This document shows, one piece after another, positions 29,210-38,268 of a stretch of DNA of 64,000 bases. Position numbers and translations under genes: made by a program. Each line of letters opens with the position of its first letter. Within the stretch, counting starts at the first letter, position 1. This DNA is from Microbulbifer variabilis (lineage in GTDB: Bacteria > Pseudomonadota > Gammaproteobacteria > Pseudomonadales > Cellvibrionaceae): assembly GCF_020524905.1 (NCBI RefSeq), contig NZ_JAIVKI010000002.1, positions 372,001-436,000 on the forward strand. Reading direction: 5' to 3'. The notes under the pieces are model-generated. The model saw only the letters and a program-made list of their open reading frames with translations. It did no database searches and had not been told where the DNA came from.

Positions 29210-30454
29210 CTAATCGCAAACGACAGCGACTGTATCCTCTTTGCCAGTGATTGCCAACCACCCCCAGGCCAGAGCGCTGAGTGCGATATAAGCGCTAAAA
29301 ACTGGGACAAATTGTGCATTTAATAATGGCAGTACCCCACAGTAGAGTACCAGGCGCAGAGGCTCCAGGTATTTTGTCAGGGGATGGTTGTCGAGAATGC
29401 GTCCATTGACCACCAGGCCAAAAACCAACAGGGCCACTGCGGCGAGCAGTGAGGAAATTCCCAGGCTCTGGTAGAACCAGAGCAATCCCAGGGTGGCGGC
29501 GGAATAGCACAGGTGCTGGATCAGCGCATAGTTGCGCCGGCCACGGCGGATCTTTGGGTCGTAACGCTGAAAACGTGCCAGATCGGTGGAGGGCACTGGC
29601 AAGGCCGCTTCGGCATCGGCGGGACGGTAGCCGGTGGGGCGGAACCAAAGGGTAAATTTGTCCCACCAGTTTTTTGTATACCAGGCGTCCTGAGCCATGC
29701 GTTTTAGATGCTGCAAATTGGCTGCCAGCGGATCGAAAGTATTTAGGGGTTTACGCACACCATAAATACAGGGCTCCTCCTCCAGCTCCTCTTGGTAAGT
29801 GCCGAAAAGGCGGTCCCACAAGATCAAAATGCCGCCGTAATTTTTGTCCACATAAACTTTGTTTTGCGCATGGTGTACGCGGTGGTTGGAAGGGGTGATC
29901 AGCAGCCATTCCATCCAGCGGATTTTGGGAAACTTCTGGGTGTGTACCCAGAACTGGTAAATCAGGTCGATGGCGCCTGCCGTGATCACCATCTCCGCCG
30001 GCAAGCCAATAAACAGTAGGGGTAAATAGAATACCCAATCCAATTGCAGACCACCGCTGGACTGGCGCAGGGCTGTGGTGAGGTTGTAGTCCTCACTTTG
30101 GTGGTGCACCAAGTGTTCTGCCCAGAACACGTTGACCTCGTGGCAGATGCGGTGCTTCCAATAATAACAAAAGTCGTAGGCGAGCACGGCTAGTGCCAGG
30201 TGCCACCCGTTGCTCATGGACCAGTTAAAGCCGACTGCCTGGTAGTAGGGCTCTAGCAGCTGGAACAGTGGGATATAAATTACCAAAAACAGGCTCTTGT
30301 AGGTAAGACCCAGGATGCGGCTGAGGATACCCGTACTCAGGTTTCCCAGAGCATCGTTGAGGCGATAAAGCCCCCATCCTTTCCAGCGGTCCAGGGCGAG
30401 TTCTGTAAGCACGGCGATCAGGAAAAAGGGGATGGCGAAGGTAATCAGATTCAC
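29210..30454 (-). CDS. Fatty acid hydroxylase/sterol desaturase superfamily membrane protein (AGMO-like)
   Basis: 414 aa with several membrane helices and the di-iron histidine clusters of the superfamily: HRICH (101-105), HLVHH (114-118) and HRVHH (191-195), plus NHRVHHAQN context. The order and spacing resemble alkylglycerol monooxygenase-type proteins more than C-5 sterol desaturases, and the roughly 150-residue C-terminal part with further hydrophobic helices also fits that group. A role in ether-lipid or fatty-acyl oxidation is inference. It stands alone, and the next gene downstream is gmk, 248 bp away. Confidence 0.85.
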   Translation of the reverse strand: MNLITFAIPFFLIAVLTELALDRWKGWGLYRLNDALGNLSTGILSRILGLTYKSLFLVIYIPLFQLLEPYYQAVGFNWSMSNGWHLALAVLAYDFCYYWKHRICHEVNVFWAEHLVHHQSEDYNLTTALRQSSGGLQLDWVFYLPLLFIGLPAEMVITAGAIDLIYQFWVHTQKFPKIRWMEWLLITPSNHRVHHAQNKVYVDKNYGGILILWDRLFGTYQEELEEEPCIYGVRKPLNTFDPLAANLQHLKRMAQDAWYTKNWWDKFTLWFRPTGYRPADAEAALPVPSTDLARFQRYDPKIRRGRRNYALIQHLCYSAATLGLLWFYQSLGISSLLAAVALLVFGLVVNGRILDNHPLTKYLEPLRLVLYCGVLPLLNAQFVPVFSAYIALSALAWGWLAITGKEDTVAVVCD

Positions 30455-30733
30455 GGTGACCTCTTATTGTTATTGCTACCAACCGTATCGTTGGACTTTG
30501 CCACACCGGGCCAGAGGTAAAAATATCCACAGGGGCTGAATTCCGAAATCCGTCAGTGTTTCCAGTCGGATTCGAGTGATTACTGATTGGTAAGCGATTT
30601 AATACGGCGGCTTTGAGGTGGCGGCAGTAAGGTGCGGGACAGGACTCAGGAATGAATTCTGGAACGAAGTATGAAATGGACAGTGGAGTGGAAACTGAAG
30701 CGGCCTGTACGACCGCTCCAGCGAAAAGGCCTT

Positions 30734-32131
30734 TTATTGAAGACTGGCTGCTTCTACCGCGGCAGCGGCATCGACAATACCGGAGCCACAGCGGGAACAG
30801 CTTGCCGGGAAGCTGCGCGCGGTACTGGTGATAATCGATTTCACTTCATCCGGGGTCACATCGGGGTTCACTGAATAGATCAGAGCTGCAGTGCCGGCTA
30901 CATGGGGTGTGGCCATACTGGTGCCCGGGTAGTAAGCATAGGCATCGGTACCAGCGAATGTGCTGCCGCTGTTGAGGGTGGAGAGTACGCCATCGCTGCT
31001 GACTACGTTGATCTCACCACCCGGTGCAGCCACATCGACCACACTGCCGTAGTTAGAGTAGTAGGCGCGGCCACCGGAGCGGTCAGTGGCGGCGACGGTA
31101 ATGACTCCAGAACAGCTTGCGGGTGAATAACGGCGAGCATTCCGTGCCGAGTTACCCGCAGCAACCACGACGGTGGCGCCAAGGCTGCGTGCGGTATTAA
31201 TGGCATTCTGTGTCGTGGTGTCGCAACGGCCACTGCCACCCAGGCTCAGGTTCAAAACTTGCGCTGGATTTTGGTTATTCGGCACGCCGCTGACGGAACC
31301 ACCGGCGCTCCAGATAATGCCGTCGGCGATATCCGAGGTGTAGCCACCGCAGCGGCCGAGCACTCGTACAGGGACAATTTTTGCTTTGTAGGCGACACCG
31401 GCGACACCCATATTGTTGTTGGTGACCGCCGCTATGGTGCCGGCCACATGGGTGCCGTGCCAGCTGCTGTCCATTTCCGGGTAGCTCGGATCGCCGCAGT
31501 GAGTGTCGGTATACCAGTCACCGGGATCGGTGGCATCGCTATCGCGCCCATCACCATCGACAGAGACGTCAGTGTCGGAAATCATGTCGTAGCCTGGCAG
31601 GATATTTGCGACCAGATCTGCGTGGGGCAGATAACCGGTATCGATAACCGCGACCACCACACCCTCACCCTGGGCGCTGTCCCAGGCTGCTGGCAGGTTG
31701 AGACCGCCGGTGGATTCGAAGTAGTGCCACTGGTCGTAGTAGCTGGGATCGTTGGGTACGGCCATGGCCTTCATCATCAGATCCGGCTCCACATATTCAA
31801 CATCCGGGTCTTGCCTTAGGCGGCTGATGATAGCTTCAAGCTCCGCCTTATTTTTACGACCTTCCAGGCGCATCACCTGTGCACCAGTAGCCATGCGGCG
31901 CAGGTGGCGCATCTTGTGGCCGGCACGACGGGAGGCCTTTTCCATTGTTTCCAGGCTCAGGTTGGCAGCCTGCCCTACTTTGGCCCCCTGCTTGTATTTC
32001 ACGATAATGCGATCGGTGATTTGAGCGCTACTTGGTTCCTCCATTTGGGCGGCGAAAGGGCTCGCGCAAAGCAGTGAAAATAGGCTGGCCAGTGTGGATT
32101 TTTGCAGTAGGTTTTTCAGTGGTGTTTTCAT
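30734..32131 (-). CDS. Secreted S8 (subtilisin-like) serine peptidase, paralog A
   Basis: 465 aa from the ATG at 32131 behind GGAGAGATAAC. A signal peptide (about residues 1-28) is followed by an I9-type propeptide (about 35-125, with TDRIIVKYKQGA) and the catalytic domain. The triad is D164 (VIDTGYLPH), H225 (SSWHGTHVAGT) and S405 (GTSMATPHVAG), with oxyanion N327 (AAGN). It ends right after the catalytic domain. It is a close paralog of the gene immediately upstream and probably acts as an extracellular protein-degrading enzyme. Confidence 0.94.
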   Translation of the reverse strand: MKTPLKNLLQKSTLASLFSLLCASPFAAQMEEPSSAQITDRIIVKYKQGAKVGQAANLSLETMEKASRRAGHKMRHLRRMATGAQVMRLEGRKNKAELEAIISRLRQDPDVEYVEPDLMMKAMAVPNDPSYYDQWHYFESTGGLNLPAAWDSAQGEGVVVAVIDTGYLPHADLVANILPGYDMISDTDVSVDGDGRDSDATDPGDWYTDTHCGDPSYPEMDSSWHGTHVAGTIAAVTNNNMGVAGVAYKAKIVPVRVLGRCGGYTSDIADGIIWSAGGSVSGVPNNQNPAQVLNLSLGGSGRCDTTTQNAINTARSLGATVVVAAGNSARNARRYSPASCSGVITVAATDRSGGRAYYSNYGSVVDVAAPGGEINVVSSDGVLSTLNSGSTFAGTDAYAYYPGTSMATPHVAGTAALIYSVNPDVTPDEVKSIITSTARSFPASCSRCGSGIVDAAAAVEAASLQ

Positions 32132-32485
32132 TATTGTTATCTCTCCGTGATGGTTGTTGCCCCAGTCAGTATTTTGCTGACATGGATATAAATCCCGGTG
32201 CACCGCTATTGATTGGGCTGCGTAAGGCGAGGCACCGTTAACTAACAGGCAAAATATGTGCCCGAAAAAAGTGCATTAAGGCGTTCTGTCGATATTGCTG
32301 ACAAAGATGGGGATTGGTGCAAGGTTACAGAGGTGCGGCCCTCTTCCTAAGAGGTGGAGAACTCCTAACCTTTGTTATTTGCCTTGCACCATTTGAGGGA
32401 GGTATTTCGGCTTGCTATTGCTAAATTGCACCAAAATACCTCCTTTTAAAGGCCGACAATTTATAGATCCGGCCAGAGGGTGCTC
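32132..32485. other. 354-bp spacer between the two subtilase genes
   Basis: No credible gene. It contains the inverted repeat listed separately and, near its right end, the 3' flank of paralog B. The 100 bp before paralog A are A/T-rich and probably hold its promoter, but no box is good enough to call. Confidence 0.6.
32398..32443. repeat. Inverted repeat with a long loop between the subtilase genes
   Basis: GGAGGTATTT (32398-32407) and AAATACCTCC (32434-32443) pair perfectly over 10 bp with a 26-nt loop. On the plus strand TTTT follows; on the minus strand, the direction of both flanking genes, no T run follows. It may be a processing or stabilising stem, or a regulator-binding palindrome. 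Confidence 0.5.
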
Positions 32486-34240
32486 TTAAGGGGTTGTTTC
32501 GGCCTTCAGGGTAACGCCACTGTAGGAGTCATAACCATAAACGCTGACATACCAGGTACCGGAATCTGGATTACTGATGGTGCAGGTCTCTTCATTACCC
32601 CACAGGTAGGGGCGGCAATCATACCTGCGCAGAGTCGGGTAGTTGGCGTGGCGCACATAAAGATCGACTTCACCATTGCCACCGGACATCTCTATATTCA
32701 GGCTTGAGGTGCCCGCAGCAACTTCGATAGTGAAGTCTTTCCAGCTGCCGGAGCTGCCGGATAGGTTGGTTTCTGTCCAGCTGACGCCACTGTCATTGCC
32801 GTTGTCGCCGCCGTCTCCATTACCGTCACCATCGCTACCGCCGCTCGCCATAGCAACTGCTGCTGCCGCATCGACGATACCGGCACCACAGCCACTGCAT
32901 GAGGACGGGAAGCTGCGTGCTGTGCTGGTAAGGATTGACAAGACATCGTCCGGGCTCAGGTTGGGGTTCACCGAATAGAGCAGCGCGACAGCGCCGGCAA
33001 CATGAGGTGCGGCCATACTGGTGCCCTGCATGTAAACGTAGCTGTCGCTACCCGGATCGGTGGCACCGCTATTGTGAGTGGAGAGAATGCCATCGGGGTC
33101 GTTAGCAAAGCTCTGCGCGCCCCCCGGTGCCGCAACATCCACCACGCTACCGTAATTGGAAAAGTAAGAGCGACCACCGTCTCGGTTGATCGACGCAATG
33201 GTAATTACCCCATCGCAGCTGGCGGGAGAATATTGACTGGCATTACTGGAGTCATTACCGGCGGCGACCACGACGGTAGCCCCGAGGCCGCGCGCGGTGT
33301 TAATAGCGGCTTGCGTGGTGGTGTCACAGCTGCCGCCACCACCGAGGCTTAGATTAAGTACCTGGGCGGGGTTGGGGTTGGTCGGCAAGCCGCTGACAGA
33401 GCCACCGGCGCCCCAGATGATGCCGTCGGCAATATCCGAGGTATAGCCACCGCAGCGGCCGAGTACACGCACAGGGACGATCTTGGCTTTGTAGGCGATA
33501 CCGGCGATACCCATATTGTTGTTGGTGACCCCGGCGATGGTGCCGGCTACATGGGTACCATGCCAGCTGCTATCGCTTTCCGAGGGAATGCTCGGATCAT
33601 CGCCACAGGCTTTATCGGCAAACCAGTCGCCCGGATCAGTGGCGTCGCTATCGCGGCCGTCGCCGTCCACAGATACGAAGGTGTCGGAAATCATGTCGTA
33701 GCCCGGCAGAATGTTGTCCACCAGGTCGGGGTGCGGCCGGTAGCCGGTATCGAGTACCGCGACAACTGCTCCCTCACCTTGGGTAACATCCCAGGCTGCT
33801 GGCAGATTCAGGCCACCGGTGGACTCAAAATAGTGCCATTGATTGAGGTAACTGGGGTCATTGGGCACGGCCATTGCGTGCATCATCAGGTCCGGTTCGG
33901 CGTATTCAACATCCGGGTCCTGTTTCAGGCGGTTGATGATGGCGTTCATTTCCGCTCTGTTTTTGCGACCTTCCAGGCGCATTACCTGAGCGCCTGTGGC
34001 CATACGGCGAAGGTGACGCATTTTATGGCCTGCGCGACGGGAGGCCTTTTCCACAGTTTCCTTGGCCATACTGGCAGCACGACCAACTTTGGCACTTTCC
34101 TTGTATTTAACGATGATGCGATCCGTTAGCGGGGTGTTGTCAGCACTCTGAGCCAGGGCGGCGAAGGGCGCGGTGCACAGCAGTGTGAATACGCTTGCCA
34201 GAGCCGTCTTCTGCCGAAGGCTTTTTAATGGTGAATTCAT
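32486..34240 (-). CDS. Secreted S8 (subtilisin-like) serine peptidase with C-terminal PPC domain, paralog B
   Basis: 584 aa from the ATG at 34240 behind GAGATAAC. The signal peptide ends near ALAQS (about residue 31); a propeptide and catalytic domain match paralog A almost throughout. The triad is D164, H227 and S408. After a Gly/Asp/Asn-rich linker (about 465-485) comes a roughly 95-residue beta domain of PPC type (SLNIEMSGGNGEVDLYVRH, ending WYVSVYGYDSYSGVTLKA). PPC domains are usually secretion or targeting appendages and often removed. The extra domain is the main difference between the paralogs. Confidence 0.95.
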   Translation of the reverse strand: MNSPLKSLRQKTALASVFTLLCTAPFAALAQSADNTPLTDRIIVKYKESAKVGRAASMAKETVEKASRRAGHKMRHLRRMATGAQVMRLEGRKNRAEMNAIINRLKQDPDVEYAEPDLMMHAMAVPNDPSYLNQWHYFESTGGLNLPAAWDVTQGEGAVVAVLDTGYRPHPDLVDNILPGYDMISDTFVSVDGDGRDSDATDPGDWFADKACGDDPSIPSESDSSWHGTHVAGTIAGVTNNNMGIAGIAYKAKIVPVRVLGRCGGYTSDIADGIIWGAGGSVSGLPTNPNPAQVLNLSLGGGGSCDTTTQAAINTARGLGATVVVAAGNDSSNASQYSPASCDGVITIASINRDGGRSYFSNYGSVVDVAAPGGAQSFANDPDGILSTHNSGATDPGSDSYVYMQGTSMAAPHVAGAVALLYSVNPNLSPDDVLSILTSTARSFPSSCSGCGAGIVDAAAAVAMASGGSDGDGNGDGGDNGNDSGVSWTETNLSGSSGSWKDFTIEVAAGTSSLNIEMSGGNGEVDLYVRHANYPTLRRYDCRPYLWGNEETCTISNPDSGTWYVSVYGYDSYSGVTLKAETTP

Positions 34241-34913
34241 TATTGTTATCTCTTCGATTTTGTTGTTTCTCGGCCACCAATAGGTCAGTTGGTGTGCCGT
34301 TCACTCCTGAAAAGAGCTCTCACTGACAGAAAAAAATCCGCCAACAGAGAGATCCAGATAGCCGCCTTATCAGGCTTTTGGCGGTTAAAAAGACCAAAAA
34401 TAGTACCAAGGTTTCATTTTGATACAGGTATATAACGATTTTGAAATTATTGTCCTCAGTGAAGGAGCAGGGATTTAGGTGGCTTATGACGACAAATTTA
34501 TAAGTTTTTGGAAAAAAGTCAGATAACGAGAACTTGGTCAATGTGAGGGTGTGTTGTAGTTCACGGGGGCTGGTCGATGAGAAATGACTAATAGCGTTTA
34601 GAAAAATTAATGTAAATTTTCGGTAAGACAGCAACTCACCTTATGCTTTTCCGAGGTGTTTGCAGAGGCGTTCGCAGAGAAGTTTGGTTGCTTCAGGATT
34701 TTTTCCAGAGCATGTTCGAATCGTCAGTGATGGCCCTGCCCTACCCTTGCGGTGATAATTTCTTATTGATCACCACCGCACTACTTTACTCAGCCCAAAA
34801 CATCAATCGATGCTTTACCCAGGCTGTGATAGGGGTATTTGTTTTTGAGTGCAATCTGGGAATAGTTAACCGACTCCCTGCACATTGACTGTGAACATGC
34901 CATAGGCAAATCG
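34241..34913. other. 673-bp region without a convincing gene
   Basis: Short frames exist (a 104-aa one on minus at 34320-34634 and an 81-aa one on plus at 34643-34888), but their compositions look like random translation and neither has a good ribosome site. The A/T-rich part next to paralog B should include its promoter. A minus-strand terminator-like hairpin is listed separately. A small RNA could be hidden here. Confidence 0.55.
34330..34384 (-). terminator. Minus-strand hairpin followed by seven T
   Basis: On the minus strand CCGCCAA (34384-34378) pairs with TTGGCGG (34344-34338), and an inner GCC/GGC stem lies in the loop. It is followed by ATTTTTTT. It would end a transcript coming from the right, yet the nearest minus gene (rhomboid) stops 530 bp away. 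Confidence 0.5.
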
Positions 34914-35486
34914 TTAATTTTTAGAAGCTGCCTGTCGAGCCGTAATATAGTTGGGTGTGTGTGCCCACATTTTTGCAGCCATCAAGCCGAAAAGAAAACC
35001 AAACAGGTGCGACTCCCAGGAAATATACCTTCCTTGTGGCAGCACTCCAAAAATAAGCCCGCCATAAACCAACCCGACAAAGATCGATATCATTAATCGA
35101 AGGAATTGCTTACTGATAAACCCGGCCAGCAGTAAAAATCCAAAATAACCATAGATTACTGAGCTTGCACCGAGATGATTTCCCCCTCTGGCAAATAGCC
35201 AGACCGCAAGTCCGGTGGTAACAATTATTGTCAATGTCACCTTCAAATAGGTTTTCACTCCATATTGCAATAGCAAAAAACTGAAAACACAGAGGGTTAC
35301 GATGTTTGACAGGAAGTGCCAAAAGCTTCCGTGTAACAATGGAGCGGAAAAAATATGAGGGAGATGGTTGATGGATCGAGGAATCAGGCCAAAATAGTTC
35401 AGCGACCGGCCGGTAAATAGATTAATAATTTCAATAGCGGTTAAAACTAAGAATATAGCCCCAACCCATTTTATATTGTTTTGCAT
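34914..35486 (-). CDS. Rhomboid-family intramembrane serine protease
   Basis: 190 aa with about six membrane helices. The catalytic serine is S108 in HLGASSVIYGYFG and the histidine is H160 in WESHLFGFLFG. The conserved HGSFWHFLSN segment is at 52-61. The usual GxSG is GASS here, a variation seen in some small rhomboids. The substrate is unknown. It starts with an ATG and lies 105 bp downstream of yicC in the same direction. Confidence 0.88.
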   Translation of the reverse strand: MQNNIKWVGAIFLVLTAIEIINLFTGRSLNYFGLIPRSINHLPHIFSAPLLHGSFWHFLSNIVTLCVFSFLLLQYGVKTYLKVTLTIIVTTGLAVWLFARGGNHLGASSVIYGYFGFLLLAGFISKQFLRLMISIFVGLVYGGLIFGVLPQGRYISWESHLFGFLFGLMAAKMWAHTPNYITARQAASKN

Positions 35487-35591
35487 AGTTAATACTGTTC
35501 AAAGTGCGGTGGGAAAGGGCAGAAAAAGGCTATTGCACCGCGATAATATGGGGCCTTTAACTTGGCTGCAGTTAAAAACCCCACAATTTCT

Positions 35592-36479
35592 TCACTCAAT
35601 ATTCTGCACTTGCTCACGCATCTGTTCGATTAATACTTTCAACTCTACCGCAGCCTGGGTGGTATCGGTAACCACGGACTTGGAAGACAGAGTATTGGCC
35701 TCGCGGTTAAATTCCTGCATAAGAAAATCCAGACGTCGGCCTATAGCGCCACCACCGGCAAGCACCCTGCGGGTTTCTGCGGTGTGGGCACTGAGACGGT
35801 CCAGCTCTTCGTCTACATCAGCTTTTTGAGCGAGCAGTACAATTTCCTGTTCCAGGCGCTCCTTGTCCAGTTCCACAGACAACTCTTCCAGGCGGCTGCG
35901 CAGTTTTTCCCGCTGTGCCTCTAAAATTTGTGGAAGTTGCTCGCGCACCAGGGCGACCTGCTCTTCAATACTTTTTAAACGGGCCTCGATAAATTTGGCC
36001 AGCTCTGCACCTTCGCGTTCACGATTTGCGCGCAGTTGTTCCAACGCTTCGCGAAATGCCTGCAAAATAGTGGCGGATTGCTGTTCGGTATCGGCTTCCG
36101 GTTCACTGATAACGCCGGGCCATTGGAGAATTTGCAGGGGATTGAGCGGCTGGGCCTCTTCGCCGCCGGTGACCTGTTTGGCAGCCTGAATCAGTGCCTG
36201 CGCCAGCGGCTGGTTAATTTCGAGCCCGCTCGTTTCCACATTGTTGGGTTTTACCGTAAGCGTGAGTTCCACTTTTCCGCGGGATAAACTTTTCCGCAAA
36301 ATATCGCGTAGTTGAGCTTCTAAGGGGCGGGCGACCTCGGGCAGGCGAAAGTGCGGCTCCAAGTAGCGATGATTGACCGAGCGCAGCTCCCAAATGGCGT
36401 TTCCTGTAGCATAAGCGGCTTCGGCGCGGCCGAAGGCTGTCATGCTTCGCACTTTGTTCTGTTCCCGGTTATTGGCCAT
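35592..36479 (-). CDS. yicC: YicC/YloC-family endoribonuclease
   Basis: 295 aa, full length. It opens with VRSMTAFGRAEA, contains WELRSVNHRYLEPHFRLPE and ends with GRRLDFLMQEFNREANTLSSKS, all hallmarks of the family. YicC proteins are endoribonucleases implicated in small-RNA turnover. It diverges from rph across 109 bp, as yicC does in E. coli. Confidence 0.94.
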   Translation of the reverse strand: MANNREQNKVRSMTAFGRAEAAYATGNAIWELRSVNHRYLEPHFRLPEVARPLEAQLRDILRKSLSRGKVELTLTVKPNNVETSGLEINQPLAQALIQAAKQVTGGEEAQPLNPLQILQWPGVISEPEADTEQQSATILQAFREALEQLRANREREGAELAKFIEARLKSIEEQVALVREQLPQILEAQREKLRSRLEELSVELDKERLEQEIVLLAQKADVDEELDRLSAHTAETRRVLAGGGAIGRRLDFLMQEFNREANTLSSKSVVTDTTQAAVELKVLIEQMREQVQNIE

Positions 36480-36528
36480 TGCTCGTCCCCTGCAGGCGTA
36501 TTTATCGGCCCGGCATCATAGCACAGCG

Positions 36529-36556
36529 TTCGGATATCCATGTGGGGGTATATAAT
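36529..36556 (+). promoter_or_regulatory. Putative sigma-70 promoter of rph
   Basis: A perfect TATAAT (36551-36556) with a weak TTCGGA 16 bp upstream. The rph start is 33 bp downstream. Confidence 0.5.
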
Positions 36557-36588
36557 GCATGGCTTTCATTCATTGACTGAGGTGAGCT

Positions 36589-37308
36589 ATGCAGCGTCCC
36601 AGTGGCCGCGCGGCGGCGCAATTGCGTCCGATAAAAATTACCCGAAACTACACCCGCCATGCCGAGGGCTCCGTGTTGGTAGAATTTGGCGACACAAAAG
36701 TTCTGTGTAACGCCTCAGTATCGAGTGAAGTGCCGCGCTTCCTGCGCGGTCAAGGCAGCGGCTGGATTACTGCGGAATACGGCATGCTGCCGCGCTCCAC
36801 CGGTTCGCGTATGCCGCGCGAGGCTGCCAAGGGCAAGCAAAGCGGCCGCACTGTGGAAATCCAGCGTCTGATCGGCCGTTCCCTGCGTGCAGCGGTGGAC
36901 CTGGAAAAACTCGGTGAGAACCAAATTACATTGGACTGCGATGTTATCCAGGCCGATGGTGGCACGCGCACGGCGGCGATTACCGGCGCCTGTGTGGCCT
37001 TGGTGGATGCTCTTCGGCACATGCAGCGGGAAAAAATCCTCACGGAGGACCCGTTGCTCAATCTGGTAGCGGCGGTTTCTGTGGGAATTTATGAAGGCGA
37101 GCCGGTTCTGGATCTGGACTATCCGGAGGACAGCGCGGCCGATACCGATATGAACCTGGTGATGGCGGCAGACGGCGGTATGATCGAAGTGCAGGGTACG
37201 GCGGAGGGTAAGCCTTTTTCCGAGAAAGAGTTCGCGCAGATGCTTGGTTTAGGCAAGGCGGGTATCGATGAATTGATCGAGCTGCAGCAGAAAGCCTTGG
37301 ATGAGTGA
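36589..37308 (+). CDS. rph: Ribonuclease PH
   Basis: 239 aa, a phosphorolytic exonuclease that trims tRNA 3' ends. It has the conserved N-terminus [27 protein letters not shown] (shown in part), the [15 protein letters not shown] loop, [14 protein letters not shown] dimer region and [16 protein letters not shown], where the acidic residues bind metal. The ATG follows GAGGTGAG. Unlike the E. coli K-12 gene it is not truncated. crc and pyrE follow. Confidence 0.97.
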   Translation: MQRPSGRAAAQLRPIKITRNYTRHAEGSVLVEFGDTKVLCNASVSSEVPRFLRGQGSGWITAEYGMLPRSTGSRMPREAAKGKQSGRTVEIQRLIGRSLRAAVDLEKLGENQITLDCDVIQADGGTRTAAITGACVALVDALRHMQREKILTEDPLLNLVAAVSVGIYEGEPVLDLDYPEDSAADTDMNLVMAADGGMIEVQGTAEGKPFSEKEFAQMLGLGKAGIDELIELQQKALDE

Positions 37309-37346
37309 GGTTTAGTTTTTTGCTGAGATGAGGCCGGTTCATTAAA

Positions 37347-37378
37347 GGACTCGGCTCTCTCCATCTTGAGCCGAGTCC
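37347..37378. terminator. Bidirectional hairpin between converging rph and crc
   Basis: A perfect 11-bp stem GGACTCGGCTC/GAGCCGAGTCC with a 10-nt loop, between the stops of rph (plus) and crc (minus). On the minus strand TTTAATG follows; the plus strand lacks a clean T run. Confidence 0.7.
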
Positions 37379-37386
37379 TGTGCGAT

Positions 37387-38154
37387 TTACACTTCCAGGT
37401 CGTAATCCATCATCAGCGGCAGGTGGCTGGAGAAATTGACATTCTTGTTAATTGCACCGTATTCGACACGGTTTTTCAATCCGTGCGATACGATTTGCAT
37501 ATCGGTGCGCCAGCCATCGCCCTCGCCCACGGTACCACTCGGCCACCAGGTAAATTCATCGGTGTCTTTGACTACGCGTCGGAAGGCGTCGACATAGCCA
37601 ATTTCGTTGAAGAGTTGGTCCAGCCAGCGCTGTTCGTGACGCATAAAACCGGGGCTATCCTGGTGGTCCTGCCAGTTCTGCACATCGGCGCGGCGATGTG
37701 CCATGCCCCAATTACCGCAGAAAATAAAGTCGCGGCGCTTGCGGCTGATTTTATGCAGGTGCGCTTGCATATCGTCGAAAAACTGGACTTTCTTTTCCAG
37801 TGAAGTCTCGTCGGTGGCCACGGGTGCTAACAGCGAGCCGACGCTCAGGCGTTCAAAATCCGCCTGTAAATAGCGCCCGTACATATCCTCACCGTTGGCG
37901 AAACCCATGCCGAAAATAATGGCTTTGGGTTGGTTGCGCGTATAGATGGCCACGCCGTTTTCATGAGGCGTTCCCGAATCAAAGAAGTAGCTGTAATAGC
38001 CGTCGGGGTGGAATATGGGGTGGTCCAGCTCCGGCTCCAGAGAGCGCAGGTCCTGTAGGCAGATAATGTCTGCATCCTGCTCAGCTAACCAATCGTAGAG
38101 ACCGCGTTGTGCGGCCTGATGAACGCCGTCTACAGACAAGCTCACTATTCGCAT
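37387..38154 (-). CDS. crc: Crc-like catabolite repression control protein (inactive ExoIII fold)
   Basis: 255 aa of the endonuclease/exonuclease/phosphatase fold. It tracks Pseudomonas Crc closely (YGRYLQADFERLSVGSLLAP, DSPGFMRHEQRWLDQL, GYVDAFR). Residues needed for nuclease activity in ExoIII are changed: the Glu of the LQE motif is Asp (CLQDLR), GDxN is GNWG, and SDHxP is SSHLP. Pseudomonas Crc is likewise no nuclease but acts with Hfq to repress translation of catabolic mRNAs. Location beside pyrE matches crc in pseudomonads. Function here is inference from orthology. Confidence 0.85.
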   Translation of the reverse strand: MRIVSLSVDGVHQAAQRGLYDWLAEQDADIICLQDLRSLEPELDHPIFHPDGYYSYFFDSGTPHENGVAIYTRNQPKAIIFGMGFANGEDMYGRYLQADFERLSVGSLLAPVATDETSLEKKVQFFDDMQAHLHKISRKRRDFIFCGNWGMAHRRADVQNWQDHQDSPGFMRHEQRWLDQLFNEIGYVDAFRRVVKDTDEFTWWPSGTVGEGDGWRTDMQIVSHGLKNRVEYGAINKNVNFSSHLPLMMDYDLEV

Positions 38155-38268
38155 TATTAGCCCCTTACCAGCGGACTGTGTATCATTAGAAACATTATTT
38201 GCATGCCTATCCCCGGAAATGCTACGGGGAGGTCTCCCTTCACCTTAGCCAATAGTTAACAATTTTCC

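Noticed and set aside
34320-34634. 104-aa minus-strand open frame
   Set aside because: No ribosome site, amino acid pattern like random translation, and its end overlaps a terminator-like hairpin.
34643-34888. 81-aa plus-strand open frame
   Set aside because: No recognisable family, no good ribosome site and mixed composition; conservation would be needed to accept it.
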